Shown here: positions 1-9,555 of the stretch, piece after piece
How the letters are laid out: each line of letters opens with the position of its first letter
How positions within the stretch are numbered: the first letter of the stretch is position 1
Source: Mycolicibacterium brumae
GTDB taxonomy: Bacteria; Actinomycetota; Actinomycetes; Mycobacteriales; Mycobacteriaceae
Reading direction: 5' to 3'
DNA length: 64,000 bases
Assembly (NCBI RefSeq): GCF_025215495.1
Contig: NZ_CP104302.1
Span: 434,001-498,000 of the forward strand
The notes under the pieces: generated by a model
Told to the model about the DNA's origin: nothing
The model's input: the letters and a program-made list of their open reading frames with translations, nothing else
Database searches by the model: none
Made by a program: the position numbers and the translations under genes

Positions 1-245
1 TCCCCGCCCAGCAGAGCCGCGGTCTGCGGGTCGGCGTAGAGGGCAGCGTCCGGGTTCGCCGCCACCAGCGCCGGCAGCCGCTCCGGGTCGGCGTGGTCGG
101 GGTGCTGGTGGGTGATCAGGATGGCGTCCAGACCGGTGATGCCCTCGAAGCCGTGGGAGAAGTTGCCCGGGTCGAACAAGATGGTCGCGTCGGCGCGGCG
201 GAAGCGCGCGAGCAGGCAGGAATGGCCGAAATGCGTCAGTTCCAT
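1..245 (-). CDS. MBL-fold metal-dependent hydrolase (C-terminus off window)
   Basis: The gene begins with ATG at 245-243 and runs off the left edge, leaving about 81 residues. The protein starts MELTHFGHSCLL, the usual N-terminus of the small UPF0173/UlaG-type metallo-beta-lactamase group, and contains THQHPDHAD, the HxHxDH zinc-binding motif, at about residues 48-56. Metal-dependent hydrolysis is expected from the family; the substrate cannot be read from the sequence. It is divergent from purS with 71 bp between the two starts. Confidence 0.85.
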   Translation of the reverse strand, partial: MELTHFGHSCLLARFRRADATILFDPGNFSHGFEGITGLDAILITHQHPDHADPERLPALVAANPDAALYADPQTAALLGG

Positions 246-264
246 GCCCGCGATTGTCCGCCGG

Positions 265-270
265 TAGAGT
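265..270 (+). promoter_or_regulatory. Putative -10 hexamer for purS-purQ
   Basis: TAGAGT fits the mycobacterial TANNNT -10 and lies 46 bp upstream of the purS GTG start. This leaves a 5' leader of roughly 40 nt with the CGAGGAG ribosome site at 304-310. Inferred by pattern only. Confidence 0.4.
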
Positions 271-316
271 GAGGCGCGCACCCCATCTGGGGAATACCGA
301 AATCGAGGAGTCGCAC

Positions 317-559
317 GTGGCGCGCGTCGTTGTGCAGGTGATGCCCAAGTCGGAGATTCTGGATCCGCAGGGTCAGGCGATCGTCGGCGCGTTGGGCCGG
401 CTCGGCCACCCCGGCATCACCTCGGTCCGCCAGGGCAAGCGCTTCGAGCTGGAGGTCGACGACACCGTCGACGACGACGAGCTGCAGCAGATCGCCGAGT
501 CGCTGCTGGCCAACACCGTGATCGAGGACTGGGTCGTCGTGCGGGAAGACCAGTCGTGA
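317..559 (+). CDS. purS: Phosphoribosylformylglycinamidine synthase subunit PurS
   Basis: An 80-residue protein starting at GTG 317, chosen because CGAGGAG at 304-310 gives good spacing and because PurS proteins are about 80 residues. A longer reading from 254 would add residues unlike the family. PurS is the small bridging subunit of the three-part FGAM synthase (PurS, PurQ, small PurL) in de novo purine synthesis. The [10 protein letters not shown] opening and the LEVDD...IEDWVV end are typical. Its stop overlaps the purQ start by 4 nt (GTGA), indicating translational coupling. Confidence 0.95.
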   Translation: MARVVVQVMPKSEILDPQGQAIVGALGRLGHPGITSVRQGKRFELEVDDTVDDDELQQIAESLLANTVIEDWVVVREDQS

Positions 560-1230
560 CTGCCAAGGTTGGGGTCATCACCTTCCCCGGCACCCTCGAC
601 GACGTCGACGCCGCCCGCGCGGTGCGGCTCGCCGGCGCCGAGGCCGTGCCGCTGTGGCACGCCGACGCCGACCTGAAGGGCGTCGACGCCGTCATCGTGC
701 CCGGCGGCTTCTCCTACGGTGACTACCTGCGCGCCGGCGCCATCGCCCGGTTCGCCCCGGTGATGGATTCGGTGGTCGACGCGGCCGCCGGCGGCATGCC
801 GGTGCTGGGCATCTGCAACGGCTTCCAGGTGCTGTGCGAGGCCGGGCTGCTGCCCGGCGCGCTGACCCGCAACGCCGGCCTGCACTTCGTCTGCCGCGAC
901 ATCTGGCTGACCGTGGACAACAACAGCACCGCCTGGACGTCGCGCTACGACGTCGGCGCGGAGATCCTCATCCCGCTGAAATCCGGCGAGGGCCGCTACC
1001 AGGCGTCGCCGGAGGCGATCAACGAGCTCGAGGGCGAGGGCCGGGTGGTGTTCCGCTACACCGACGACCTCAACGGCTCCCGCAACAACATCGCCGGCAT
1101 CTGCTCGGCCGACGGCCGGGTGGTGGGCCTGATGCCGCACCCCGAGCACGCCACCGAGGCGCTCACCGGGCCCAGCGACGACGGGCTCGGAATGTTCTAC
1201 TCGGCCCTGGACGCGGTGCTGACGGCTTAG
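556..1230 (+). CDS. purQ: Phosphoribosylformylglycinamidine synthase, glutaminase subunit PurQ
   Basis: This 224-residue class I glutamine amidotransferase supplies ammonia to PurL for FGAR to FGAM conversion. The oxyanion segment [11 protein letters not shown] is at about 48-58, the nucleophile Cys87 sits in LGICNGFQV, and the catalytic His-Glu pair is in LMPHPEHA near the C-terminus. The start is GTG, overlapping the purS stop by 4 nt. The partner PurL is encoded separately at 6089-8371, as in other mycobacteria. Confidence 0.97.
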   Translation: MTAKVGVITFPGTLDDVDAARAVRLAGAEAVPLWHADADLKGVDAVIVPGGFSYGDYLRAGAIARFAPVMDSVVDAAAGGMPVLGICNGFQVLCEAGLLPGALTRNAGLHFVCRDIWLTVDNNSTAWTSRYDVGAEILIPLKSGEGRYQASPEAINELEGEGRVVFRYTDDLNGSRNNIAGICSADGRVVGLMPHPEHATEALTGPSDDGLGMFYSALDAVLTA

Positions 1231-1251
1231 AACCGCCTCCACCGAGCCTCG

Positions 1252-2052
1252 CTAGACCGTCAGCGCGACCGACGCCTCGGCCGTGTAGCACAGGAACGTC
1301 ATCGTCTCCTGCAGGTACAGCTGGACCGTGTCGGCGTCGTGCGAGAGGTAGCCGATGCTGACATCGGAACCCAGCCGCAGATCGAAATCACCACCGCGGG
1401 TGGACAATACGAACGCGCCGTCGATCGCGGGCGCCCAGATGATCTCGCCGTCCACCAGCCGGCGCAGGTGCTCCCGGATCGGGTAGCCGTTCGCGGTCTC
1501 CTCACTGACCCGGGTGTAGGCGTCCGCGGACAGCAGCACCGCGTACGGGCCGTCCACACCGGCGAGCCGCAGTTCGGTCATCGCCTGGGAGACCACGTCG
1601 GGGAACTCCCGGGTGTCCTCCGGGAGCTTCAGCGGCGGGTTGGAGCTCAGCGTGCGGATCCCCGCGATGCCGGCCTGCGGGTAGCCCTCGAAGATGGCGC
1701 GGTCCTCGGTGACGGCCAGCGTGCGGGCGGCCTCCTTGACCGGGTCCCAGTCGGAGTCTTCCGCGCCGCGCTCCACGTCGTCGATGTCGACGCGGTTCAG
1801 CGTGAACGGCACCCGCAGTCGCACCAGCGGCTGGGATTCGCGCAGGTGCGCCACCACACCGTCGGCGGGGGCGTCGACGTCGCGCAGGTGCCCGGTGCCG
1901 ATCGCCGCGGCGGCCACCCCGGCGTCGCAGTTGTTGACGTCGACCACCCGGCGGCCGGCGATGTAGCGCTTGAAGGTGCGGCTGGCTTCCAGCTCGATCT
2001 CCGCCCAGGCAGCGTCGGTGACCGGGGCCAGTTCGCGGTACAGGTTGTTCAC
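1252..2052 (-). CDS. enc: Encapsulin nanocompartment shell protein
   Basis: A 266-residue HK97-fold shell protein of the linocin/CFP29 family, the usual size of a T=1 encapsulin. It opens [16 protein letters not shown] and contains FKRYIAGRRVVDV and GYPQAGIAGI, typical of the family. The last bases of the upstream dyp gene overlap this start by 4 nt (2049-2052), so shell and cargo are translationally coupled. Family knowledge: the shell self-assembles and packages the peroxidase through the cargo's C-terminal tail. The gene is convergent with purQ, 21 bp away. Confidence 0.95.
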   Translation of the reverse strand: MNNLYRELAPVTDAAWAEIELEASRTFKRYIAGRRVVDVNNCDAGVAAAAIGTGHLRDVDAPADGVVAHLRESQPLVRLRVPFTLNRVDIDDVERGAEDSDWDPVKEAARTLAVTEDRAIFEGYPQAGIAGIRTLSSNPPLKLPEDTREFPDVVSQAMTELRLAGVDGPYAVLLSADAYTRVSEETANGYPIREHLRRLVDGEIIWAPAIDGAFVLSTRGGDFDLRLGSDVSIGYLSHDADTVQLYLQETMTFLCYTAEASVALTV

Positions 2053-3032
2053 TGTTGTTGACCTTTCAGACTGCCGATGGACAGGGATTGTTCTTTACGC
2101 GGAAGCGGCGGTGGCGAGCCGAGGAAATCGGCGGTCGGCACGAAGAACATCGCGCCGGTGTGCGCGGTGGAGAAATCCAGGATTCGGTCGGTGTTGCCCA
2201 CCGGCTCACCGATGAACATCCGCCGCAGCATCCGCTCGGTGATGTCCGGGTTCCCGGCGTAGGCGATGTAGTAGGTGCCGTACACGCCGTCGGCCAGCGA
2301 CCCGAACGGCATATTCGCCCGGACGATCTTCAGCTCGCTGCCGTCGTCGTCGGTGATGACATTGACCGCGACGTGGGAGTTGGCGGGCTTCACCTCGTCG
2401 TCGAGTTCGATGTCCTCCAGCTTGGTCCGGCCGATCACCAACTCCTGCTCGGTGACGGTCAGCGCGTTCCAGGCGGCCATATCGTGGGTGTAGCGCTGCA
2501 CGTGCACGTAGCAGCCGTCGGCGAACGCCGGGTCGGCGTCGCCGATCCGCACCGCGGCGGCGGCCTGCGCGCCGACCGGGTTCTCGGTGCCGTCGACGAA
2601 GCCGAGCAGATCGCGCATGTCGAAGAACTTGAAGCCCTGCACCTCGTCGAGCACCGTCACCGCGTCGCCGAGGGCGCCCAGCAGCCGGCCGCCGAGCTCG
2701 AAGCACATGTCGACGGAGGCGGCCTTGATGTGCAGCAGCAGGTCCCCGCCGGTGGACGGCGCGTGGTGGTGGCTGCCGCGCAGTTCGACGAAGTCGTGCA
2801 GCTTGGCCGGCTTCGGCCCGCTGAACAACCGGTCCCAGGCCCGCGAGCCGATCCCGACGACCAGGCTCAGCCGGGAGTCGGGAATCCGGAAGCGCAGCGC
2901 CCGGACGTCTCCGGCGAACCCGCCGAGCGCGTCGTGCGTCTGCTGCTCGCCGCCCGGATTCACCCGCAGCACCAGGAAGATCGCAGCCGGTGTCAGCGGG
3001 GTAAGGATGGGTTGGGTGGTCACGGACGTCAC
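2049..3032 (-). CDS. dyp: DyP-type heme peroxidase, encapsulin cargo
   Basis: This 327-residue dye-decolorizing peroxidase has the distal GFVDGTENP motif (catalytic Asp, about 148-156) and a proximal heme His in ANSHVAVN. The last residues include LSIGSLKG (about 317-324), matching the LSIGSLK-type encapsulation peptide that docks cargo inside the shell. It is the first gene of a two-gene operon with encapsulin and starts 53 bp from the divergent aminopeptidase start. Expected reaction: H2O2-dependent oxidation of bulky substrates; the physiological substrate is unknown. Confidence 0.95.
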   Translation of the reverse strand: MTSVTTQPILTPLTPAAIFLVLRVNPGGEQQTHDALGGFAGDVRALRFRIPDSRLSLVVGIGSRAWDRLFSGPKPAKLHDFVELRGSHHHAPSTGGDLLLHIKAASVDMCFELGGRLLGALGDAVTVLDEVQGFKFFDMRDLLGFVDGTENPVGAQAAAAVRIGDADPAFADGCYVHVQRYTHDMAAWNALTVTEQELVIGRTKLEDIELDDEVKPANSHVAVNVITDDDGSELKIVRANMPFGSLADGVYGTYYIAYAGNPDITERMLRRMFIGEPVGNTDRILDFSTAHTGAMFFVPTADFLGSPPPLPRKEQSLSIGSLKGQQQ

Positions 3033-3085
3033 GTTCTGCAGAGACTAATCCGCGTCGGCGCGGCCGGCAGGTGAAAGATGGTGAT

Positions 3086-4402
3086 ATGACCGCGACCGCG
3101 ACCGGACTTGCCGAGTTCATCGACGCCTCCCCGTCCCCGTACCACGCCTGCGCGACGGCGGCGGCGCGGCTGCGCGACGCCGGCTACGCGGAACTGTCCG
3201 AAACCGACGTCTGGGAGTCGGCGGCGGGGAAGTTCTTCGTGATCCGCGCCGGGTCGCTGATCGCCTGGGATGGGGCGGCCCGCAACGGTTTCCGCATTGT
3301 CGGGGCGCACACCGACAGCCCGAACCTGCGGGTCAAACAGCACCCGGACCGCGCGGTCGCCGGCTGGCACGAGGTGGCGCTGGCGCCCTACGGCGGGGCC
3401 TGGCTGAACTCCTGGCTGGATCGCGACCTCGGCGTCTCCGGCATGATCGCGGTCGCCGACGGGGCCGGCGGCGTTGCGCAGCGGCTGGTGCGGGTCGACG
3501 AGCCGCTGCTGCGGGTGCCGCAGTTGGCCATCCACCTGTCCGAGGACCGCGGCGGGGTCAAGCTCGACCCGCAGCGACACGTCAACGCGGTGTGGGCCGG
3601 CGGTCCGGCGAGGCTCGGCGGAGCTTGCGGAGCCGAGTCGAAGCCGGGACCGCCGCATGGACAGGGCGGTTTGCAGGGTTTCGTCGCCGCGGTGGCGCGG
3701 CGCAGCGGGATCGATCCCGCGGACGTGCTGAGTTTCGAGTTGATGACCCATGACCTGACTCCCTCGAGGGTGTGGGGCGACGGACAGTTCCTGTCGGCGC
3801 CGCGGCTGGACAACCAGGCCAGCTGCTACGCCGGGCTGGAGGCGCTGCTGGCCGCCGAACCGGACGCGCACACCCCGGTGCTGGTGATGTTCGACCACGA
3901 GGAGGTCGGCTCCACTTCCGATCACGGCGCGGCCTCCGATCTGTTGCCGACGGTGCTGGAACGCATCGTGGCCGCCGACGGCGGCGACCGTGGCGAGTAC
4001 CTGCGGCTGATCCGGTCCTCGGTGCTGGCGTCGGCCGATATGGCGCACGCCACCCACCCGAATTACCCGGAGCGCCACGAGCCCGGTCACCTGATCACCG
4101 TCAACGGCGGACCGGTGCTCAAGGTGCAGCCGAACCTGCGTTACGCCACCGACGGGCGCACCGCCGCGGTGTTCGAACTGGCCTGCCGGCAGGCCGGCGT
4201 GCCGCTGCAGCGTTACGAGCATCGCGCCGATCTGCCGTGCGGTTCGACCATCGGCCCGATGACCGCCGCGCGGACCGGCATCCCGACCGTCGACGTGGGC
4301 GCCCCCCAGCTGGCGATGCACTCGGCCCGCGAGCTGATGGGCGCCCACGACGTCACGGCGTACGCGGCGGCGCTGGCCGCGTTCCTCACTCCTGCTCGGT
4401 GA
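3086..4402 (+). CDS. pepC: M18 family aminopeptidase (PepC/ApeB type) with a palindromic insertion
   Basis: A 438-residue cytosolic zinc aminopeptidase. Metal and catalytic motifs are [25 protein letters not shown] and [13 protein letters not shown] 3086 is preferred over GTG 3071 because AGGTGAAAG lies immediately upstream at correct spacing. Between HVNAVWA and LQGFVAAV the protein carries about 20 extra residues rich in Gly, Pro and Ala, compared with my recall of the M. tuberculosis orthologue. The DNA there is an imperfect palindrome (3599-3654). The 3' end overlaps the convergent LGFP gene by 17 bp. Confidence 0.93.
   Translation: MTATATGLAEFIDASPSPYHACATAAARLRDAGYAELSETDVWESAAGKFFVIRAGSLIAWDGAARNGFRIVGAHTDSPNLRVKQHPDRAVAGWHEVALAPYGGAWLNSWLDRDLGVSGMIAVADGAGGVAQRLVRVDEPLLRVPQLAIHLSEDRGGVKLDPQRHVNAVWAGGPARLGGACGAESKPGPPHGQGGLQGFVAAVARRSGIDPADVLSFELMTHDLTPSRVWGDGQFLSAPRLDNQASCYAGLEALLAAEPDAHTPVLVMFDHEEVGSTSDHGAASDLLPTVLERIVAADGGDRGEYLRLIRSSVLASADMAHATHPNYPERHEPGHLITVNGGPVLKVQPNLRYATDGRTAAVFELACRQAGVPLQRYEHRADLPCGSTIGPMTAARTGIPTVDVGAPQLAMHSARELMGAHDVTAYAAALAAFLTPAR
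3599..3654. repeat. Palindromic repeat inserted in frame in the aminopeptidase gene
   Basis: Eight-base perfect terminal arms GGCGGTCC (3599-3606) and GGACCGCC (3647-3654) enclose a second pair, CTCGGC (614-619) and GCCGAG (632-637) of the same kilobase. The segment keeps the reading frame and adds about 19 codons at a surface-type loop. It looks like a mobile intergenic palindrome that landed in a gene. No second copy was seen in this window. Confidence 0.6.
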
Positions 4403-4949
4403 TGACCTCTTCTTCGATGAAGACCTCTTCGATGGTCGCCACCGCCTCGGCGTCACCCTCGCTCCAGGTGATGACGCCGTTCTCGAAGACGGACTCCTTC
4501 TGGCCTGCGTCGTTGGTGATCTCGTCGCTGGTGGGGTAGCCCAGGTCGCCCTGTGAACCGCCGAGGTCGTTCCACTTGTCGCGGATCTTGCCCCACACCA
4601 CGTAGGTCCCCTCTTCCGAGGAGATGATCACGCCGCCGTTGAACTGCTGGAAGACGCCGCCGTCCGGGTTCTCCTGGAGGTCGCCGAGCGGGCCGCCCAG
4701 CGCCTCGCGCTGGACTTCCGGAATCGCCTTGTACTTGTCCAGGATGACCCCGGAGACCATGTGCTCGGTGCCCTCCGGGCCGGGGATGAGCTGCTCCTCG
4801 ACGGTCTCGACCTCCTCGATGACCTCGGTCTCGGTCACCGTGGTGGCGGCGGCCTCGTCGGCCTTGTCGTTGGAGCAGCCGATGCCGGCGAACGCCAGCC
4901 CCAGGGCCAGCGCCGAGACGGCCGCGGTCTTCTTCGTTGAGTTCCGCAT
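4386..4949 (-). CDS. LGFP-repeat lipoprotein 1
   Basis: A 187-residue exported lipoprotein: Lys-rich N-terminus, hydrophobic core and lipobox AGIGC with the lipidated Cys at about residue 25. An acidic Thr/Glu/Val linker follows, then a folded domain with LGGPLGD and [15 protein letters not shown], the LGFP type of repeat found in actinobacterial wall-associated proteins. The end is unusually acidic ([14 protein letters not shown]). It is a tandem paralogue of the gene at 5061-5633. A wall-anchoring role is inferred from family, not shown. Confidence 0.85.
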   Translation of the reverse strand: MRNSTKKTAAVSALALGLAFAGIGCSNDKADEAAATTVTETEVIEEVETVEEQLIPGPEGTEHMVSGVILDKYKAIPEVQREALGGPLGDLQENPDGGVFQQFNGGVIISSEEGTYVVWGKIRDKWNDLGGSQGDLGYPTSDEITNDAGQKESVFENGVITWSEGDAEAVATIEEVFIEEEVITEQE

Positions 4950-5060
4950 GACATCCTTTCTCGGGGCGACGGGCTGTTCCCGTCACCTCGATGCCGGATA
5001 GTGCCAGGTCGGAGACGTTCTCGGACGATCCTGAGAACACGCTGTGCGCATGCACAAGGG

Positions 5061-5633
5061 TTAGTGGCTCGGCGTCACCACAGCCTCGGTTGCGCCCTCA
5101 TCCCAGGTCACGGTGCCGTGCTGGAAAGTGGTCTGCTTCTGGCCCGCGTCGTTGACGGTCTCATCGCTGGTCGGGTAGCCCAACTCGCCCTGCGAACCGC
5201 CCAACTCGTTCCACTTGTCCCGGATCAAGCCCCACACCACGTAGGACCCCTCTCCGCTGGAGATGATCACGCCGCCGTCGAACTGCTGGTAGACGCCGTT
5301 GTCGGGGTTGCTCTGCTGCGCACCGGTCGGGGCGCCCAGCGCGGTCTTGGAGGCGTCGTCGAGATCCTCGTACTTCTCCAGCAACACACCTTCGACGGTG
5401 TAGTCGACGCCGTCGGCGCCCTTGATCACGGTGGGCTCGGGCGCGAGCGCCGAGGACACCGCGGAGGTTGCCGAGGCGGCGGCGTCACCGGCGGCGTCCG
5501 TGGCGGCGGACACCGCCGAGGTCGCCGAAGCCGCGGCATCGTCGCGTTCGGCGTCGGAGCAGCCGGCGGCGAACAGGGTGATGCCGAGCGCGGCCATCGA
5601 GATCGCGGCGGTCTGCTTTGCTGACTTATGCAT
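5061..5633 (-). CDS. LGFP-repeat lipoprotein 2
   Basis: A 190-residue lipoprotein with lipobox FAAGC, an Ala/Ser/Asp-rich low-complexity linker containing a repeated ASATSAVS segment, and a domain nearly parallel to its neighbour ([31 protein letters not shown]). The shared blocks show a recent tandem duplication; only the linkers and tails differ. A 111-bp gap separates it from the downstream copy. Function is unknown beyond likely envelope association. Confidence 0.85.
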   Translation of the reverse strand: MHKSAKQTAAISMAALGITLFAAGCSDAERDDAAASATSAVSAATDAAGDAAASATSAVSSALAPEPTVIKGADGVDYTVEGVLLEKYEDLDDASKTALGAPTGAQQSNPDNGVYQQFDGGVIISSGEGSYVVWGLIRDKWNELGGSQGELGYPTSDETVNDAGQKQTTFQHGTVTWDEGATEAVVTPSH

Positions 5634-5719
5634 GGTGAGATCCCTTCATCAGTGGAGGTGACGGGTCGGGTACCCGCCAACACCGGCCGCCAAACGGCTC
5701 ACCGCGCTAGGTTGGGCAG

Positions 5720-6079
5720 ATGGCGCTCGGCGTGGAGATGATCACCTTCGACACCTGCGACCCGGACCGGCTGGCCGGCTGGTGGGCCGACGCCGTCGGC
5801 GGAACCCTGATCCCGGTGGTCCCGGGCGGGTTCGTGATAGTCGCGCTGGCCTCGGGGCAGCGGCTGGGATTCCAGCAGGTCGACGACCCGACGCCGGGCA
5901 AGAACCGGGTGCACCTGGACCTCGGCGCCGAACCCGGCGTGGACCTGGAAACGCAGGTGGGCCGGTTGCTGGAACTCGGCGCGGTGGAGACCGCGCGGCA
6001 CAGCTTCGGCGAGGATTTCTCCTGGGTGGTTTTCGCCGACCCCGACGGCAACGCGTTCTGCCTGTCGGCGGGCTCCTAA
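5720..6079 (+). CDS. VOC (glyoxalase/bleomycin-resistance fold) protein
   Basis: A 119-residue single VOC module with the pattern ITFDTCDPDRLAGWW at the N-terminus and VVFADPDGNAFCL at the C-terminus. It matches the gene at this position in M. tuberculosis (Rv0801). TAGGTT lies six bases before the ATG, suggesting a leaderless transcript. The reaction is not predictable. Confidence 0.85.
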   Translation: MALGVEMITFDTCDPDRLAGWWADAVGGTLIPVVPGGFVIVALASGQRLGFQQVDDPTPGKNRVHLDLGAEPGVDLETQVGRLLELGAVETARHSFGEDFSWVVFADPDGNAFCLSAGS

Positions 6080-6088
6080 ACTGTTCGG

Positions 6089-8371
6089 GTGACCCACGCC
6101 TTCGACACCGTCGAGCACGCCGCCGCCACCCCCGACCAGCCGCAGCCCTACCGCGAACTCGGCCTCAAGGACGACGAGTACGCCCGGATCCGGGAGATCC
6201 TGGGCCGGCGCCCCACCGACGCCGAACTGGCCATGTACTCGGTGATGTGGAGCGAGCACTGCTCCTACAAGTCCTCCAAGGTGCACCTGCGCTACTTCGG
6301 TGAGACCACCACCGAGGAGATGAAGGCCGCCATGCTGGCCGGCATCGGCGAGAACGCCGGCGTCGTCGACATCGGCGACGGCTGGGCGGTCACCTTCAAG
6401 GTCGAGTCGCACAACCACCCGTCGTACGTGGAGCCCTACCAGGGCGCGGCCACCGGCGTCGGCGGCATCGTCCGCGACATCATGGCGATGGGCGCCCGGC
6501 CGGTCGCGGTGATGGACCAGCTGCGCTTCGGCGCGGCCGATGCCCCCGACACCCGCCGGGTGCTCGACGGCGTGGTGCGCGGCGTCGGCGGCTACGGAAA
6601 CTCCCTTGGCCTGCCGAACATCGGCGGCGAGACGGTGTTCGACGCCTCCTACGCGGGCAACCCGCTGGTCAACGCGATGTGCGTGGGCGTGCTCCGCAAG
6701 GAGGACCTGCACCTGGCGTTCGCGTCCGGCGCCGGCAACAAGATCATCCTGTTCGGCGCCCGCACCGGCTTGGACGGCATCGGTGGGGTGTCGGTGTTGG
6801 CCAGTGACACGTTCTCCGGCGACGAGTCCGGGTCCGGCCGCAAGAAACTACCGAGTGTGCAGGTCGGCGACCCGTTCACCGAGAAGGTGCTCATCGAGTG
6901 CTGCCTGGAGCTCTACGCCGCGCATCTGGTGGTCGGCATCCAGGACCTCGGCGGCGCCGGATTGTCTTGCGCCACTTCCGAACTCGCCTCCGCCGGTGAC
7001 GGCGGGATGAAGATCGAGCTGGATGCGGTGCCGCTGCGCGCCACCGGCATGACCGCCGCCGAGGTGCTCTCCAGCGAGTCGCAGGAACGCATGTGCGCGG
7101 TGGTCACCCCCGACAACGTGGACGCGTTCATGGCCGTCTGCCGTAAATGGGACGTGCTGGCCACCGTGATCGGCGAGGTCACCGAGGGCGACCGGCTGAT
7201 CATCGACTGGCACGGCGAGACCGTCGTCGACGTGCCGCCGCGCACCGTCGCGCACGAGGGCCCGGTCTACCAGCGGCCGGTGGCCCGCCCGGACAGCCAG
7301 GACGCGCTGATCGCCGACACCTCGGCTGGACTGGAGCGCGCGGTCACCGGCGAGCAGCTGCGCGACACGCTGCTGGCCATGCTGGCCAGCCCGGCGCTGT
7401 GCAGCCGCGCGTTCATCACCGAGCAGTACGACCGCTATGTCCGCGGCAACACCGTGCTCGCCGAGAACGCCGACGGCGGCGTGCTGCGCATTGACGAGCA
7501 GACCGGTCGCGGCATCGCGGTGTCCACCGACGCCTCGGGCCGCTACACCCAACTCGACCCGTACACCGGCGCGCAGCTGGCGCTGGCCGAGGCCTACCGC
7601 AACGTCGCCGTCACCGGCGCCACCCCGGTCGCCGTCACCAACTGCCTGAACTTCGGCTCCCCGGAGGACCCGGGCGTGATGTGGCAGTTCAGCCAGGCCG
7701 TCCGCGGGCTGGCCGACGGCTGCGCCGCGTTGGGGATCCCGGTCACCGGCGGCAACGTCAGCTTTTACAACCAGACCGGTGCGACGGCCATCCTGCCCAC
7801 GCCGGTGGTCGGCGTGCTCGGCGTGATCGACGACGTCGCCCGGCGCATCCCCACCGGGCTGGGCGCCGAGCCGGGGGAGACGCTGCTGCTGCTCGGCGAC
7901 ACCCGCGACGAGTTCGACGGCTCCATCTGGGCTCAGGTCACCGGCGATCACCTCGGTGGCGTGCCGCCGCAGGTGGACCTGGACCGGGAGAAGCTGCTGG
8001 CCGAGGTGCTGACCGCGGCGTCCCGCGACGGGCTGCTCTCAGCCGCGCACGACCTCAGCGAAGGCGGACTGGCCCAGGCCGTCGTCGAGTCGGCGCTGGC
8101 CGGCGAGACCGGGGTGCGCCTGGTGCTGCCGGAGGGCGTCGACCCGTTTGTGCTGCTGTTCTCCGAATCCGCGGGCCGAGTGCTGGTGGCGGTGCCGCGC
8201 ACCGAGGAGAGCCGATTCCGCGCCATGTGCGAGGCCCGAGCGCTGCCGTGCGAGCGGGTCGGCGTGGTCGATCAGGGCTCCGACGCGCTGGAGGTCCAGG
8301 GCCAGTTCAGCGTGACCCTCGCCGAGCTGCGCCGGGTGTGGGAAGCCACCCTGCCCAAGCTCTTCGGTTAG
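6089..8371 (+). CDS. purL: Phosphoribosylformylglycinamidine synthase subunit PurL
   Basis: This 760-residue small-type PurL catalyses ATP- and glutamine-derived-ammonia-dependent conversion of FGAR to FGAM with PurS and PurQ. Visible features are [11 protein letters not shown] near the N-terminus, [20 protein letters not shown], the repeated half with [10 protein letters not shown] and a second [12 protein letters not shown]. The start is GTG 6089; TAAACT ending six bases upstream suggests a leaderless promoter independent of the preceding VOC gene. Confidence 0.97.
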   Translation: MTHAFDTVEHAAATPDQPQPYRELGLKDDEYARIREILGRRPTDAELAMYSVMWSEHCSYKSSKVHLRYFGETTTEEMKAAMLAGIGENAGVVDIGDGWAVTFKVESHNHPSYVEPYQGAATGVGGIVRDIMAMGARPVAVMDQLRFGAADAPDTRRVLDGVVRGVGGYGNSLGLPNIGGETVFDASYAGNPLVNAMCVGVLRKEDLHLAFASGAGNKIILFGARTGLDGIGGVSVLASDTFSGDESGSGRKKLPSVQVGDPFTEKVLIECCLELYAAHLVVGIQDLGGAGLSCATSELASAGDGGMKIELDAVPLRATGMTAAEVLSSESQERMCAVVTPDNVDAFMAVCRKWDVLATVIGEVTEGDRLIIDWHGETVVDVPPRTVAHEGPVYQRPVARPDSQDALIADTSAGLERAVTGEQLRDTLLAMLASPALCSRAFITEQYDRYVRGNTVLAENADGGVLRIDEQTGRGIAVSTDASGRYTQLDPYTGAQLALAEAYRNVAVTGATPVAVTNCLNFGSPEDPGVMWQFSQAVRGLADGCAALGIPVTGGNVSFYNQTGATAILPTPVVGVLGVIDDVARRIPTGLGAEPGETLLLLGDTRDEFDGSIWAQVTGDHLGGVPPQVDLDREKLLAEVLTAASRDGLLSAAHDLSEGGLAQAVVESALAGETGVRLVLPEGVDPFVLLFSESAGRVLVAVPRTEESRFRAMCEARALPCERVGVVDQGSDALEVQGQFSVTLAELRRVWEATLPKLFG

Positions 8372-8406
8372 CACATCAGGGCGATGCGAGCAGCCGGAGA
8401 GCGCGG

Positions 8407-8500
8407 TCCTGTGTGTGTGTTGAGGCAGATCTCCGTCGTCTTGAGTGCGGCTAGGTCGGTGTTTGCGTCGAATCCTCGATCTGAGCGCACCCAGGATGGA
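8407..8500. repeat. Dispersed intergenic repeat, copy 1
   Basis: This 94-bp segment upstream of the CPBP gene resembles 37926-38017. Both contain a TCCTGNGTGYG block near the start, a second copy about 35-40 bp in, and an inverted copy at the end (CGCACCCAGGA here, CGCACGCAGGA there). Blocks, spacing and the tail (GA-rich, CTGAGCGCAC-CAGGA-GGA) agree between copies. Likely a small non-autonomous element. Confidence 0.55.
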
Positions 8501-8536
8501 GCGCGGGTCCCCAATCTCTACCGGGGCGCACACCGG

Positions 8537-9121
8537 ATGAAGCCGCTCGTCGTGCCGCTCGCCTGGGCGGGCGTCGGGACCGCGCTGGCACTGGCCACCG
8601 GCCGCCTCACCGGGAACCGGCTGGGGCTGCGCGGCAAAGAAGTCCGCGACGGCGCGGTGTGGGGCGCGGCTGCGGCCACGACGGTCGGTCTCGCGGTCGC
8701 CGCCGGGACCGCGCTTCCGGCGGTGCGTGACGGCATGACCGAACGCACCCCGCCCGGGGACGGCTGGGGCTGGCTGGCCTGGCAGATCCCGGTCCAGACG
8801 GTGTGGACCGAGGAGATGATCTACCGCGGCGCGGTGAAAACCTGGGCGCAGCGGGCGTTCGGCCGCCGCCGCGGGCAACTGGCGCAGGCCGCGGTGTTCG
8901 GGCTCAGTCATGCCCCGGGCGCCTACCGCAACGGCGAATCGGTGCTGGGCACCGTCGCGGTCACCGGTGTGGCCGGCTGGGTGTTCGGGGAGCTCGCCGA
9001 TCGGACCGGCAGCCTGCTGGCCCCGATGCTGGCGCACCTGGCGATCAACGAATCCGGCGCGATCGCCACCATGGCGGTGCGACGGGCCGGCGACAGAGCT
9101 GGTGCTGATGGCGCCCCGTAA
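8537..9121 (+). CDS. CPBP family intramembrane glutamic endopeptidase
   Basis: A 194-residue membrane protein starting at ATG 8537. The family motif EEMIYRG (ExxxR, about residues 94-100), a following SHAPGAYRNG histidine segment and HLAINESGA near the end define the CPBP (Abi) protease family. Hydrophobic segments lie at about 5-22, 42-62 and 135-155. Upstream readings to 8384 would translate the repeat and are not supported. It overlaps the next gene by 14 bp. Confidence 0.85.
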   Translation: MKPLVVPLAWAGVGTALALATGRLTGNRLGLRGKEVRDGAVWGAAAATTVGLAVAAGTALPAVRDGMTERTPPGDGWGWLAWQIPVQTVWTEEMIYRGAVKTWAQRAFGRRRGQLAQAAVFGLSHAPGAYRNGESVLGTVAVTGVAGWVFGELADRTGSLLAPMLAHLAINESGAIATMAVRRAGDRAGADGAP

Positions 9122-9515
9122 ACCCCCGGACCCGGCGGCCGCCCGCGCGGCGGTGCTGGCGCTTGCCGACTGGCTGCGCGACCCCGCCGTGGCCGAACCT
9201 GAGCGCGCGGCGCTGGCCGAGGCGGTCCGGCTGACCGCCCGCACGCTGGCCGCCGCCGCCCCTGGAGCGAGCGTCGAGGTGCGGGTGCCGCCGTTCGTCG
9301 CGGTGCAGTGCGTGCAGGGCCCGCGGCACACCCGAGGCACCCCGCCGAACGTGGTGGAAACCGATCCGCGCACCTGGCTGCTGCTGGCCACCGGGCTGTT
9401 GGAGCTCGACGCCGCGGGCCCGGCGGTGGAGCTGTCCGGGTCCCGGGCGGGGGAGATTTCGGGGTGGTTGCCCCTCCTGCGTCTAGGTGAATCCGGTTAC
9501 CGGCCCGTAGACTGA
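9108..9515 (+). CDS. Sterol-carrier-like family protein (Rv0807 type)
   Basis: A 135-residue protein starting at ATG 9108 (GTG 9102 is possible). An Ala-rich helical N-terminus is followed by VEVRVPPFVAVQCVQGPRHT and TWLLLATGLLELD, the pattern of the actinobacterial sterol-carrier-like family always found just before purF. There is no signal or membrane segment. The role is unknown; the position suggests cotranscription with the CPBP gene. The purF -10 (TAGACT, 9508-9513) overlaps its stop codon. Confidence 0.75.
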   Translation: MAPRKPPDPAAARAAVLALADWLRDPAVAEPERAALAEAVRLTARTLAAAAPGASVEVRVPPFVAVQCVQGPRHTRGTPPNVVETDPRTWLLLATGLLELDAAGPAVELSGSRAGEISGWLPLLRLGESGYRPVD

Positions 9516-9555
9516 CTGCTGTCAGCCAACGCGACGTCCCGGGAGCAGCCCCAAC

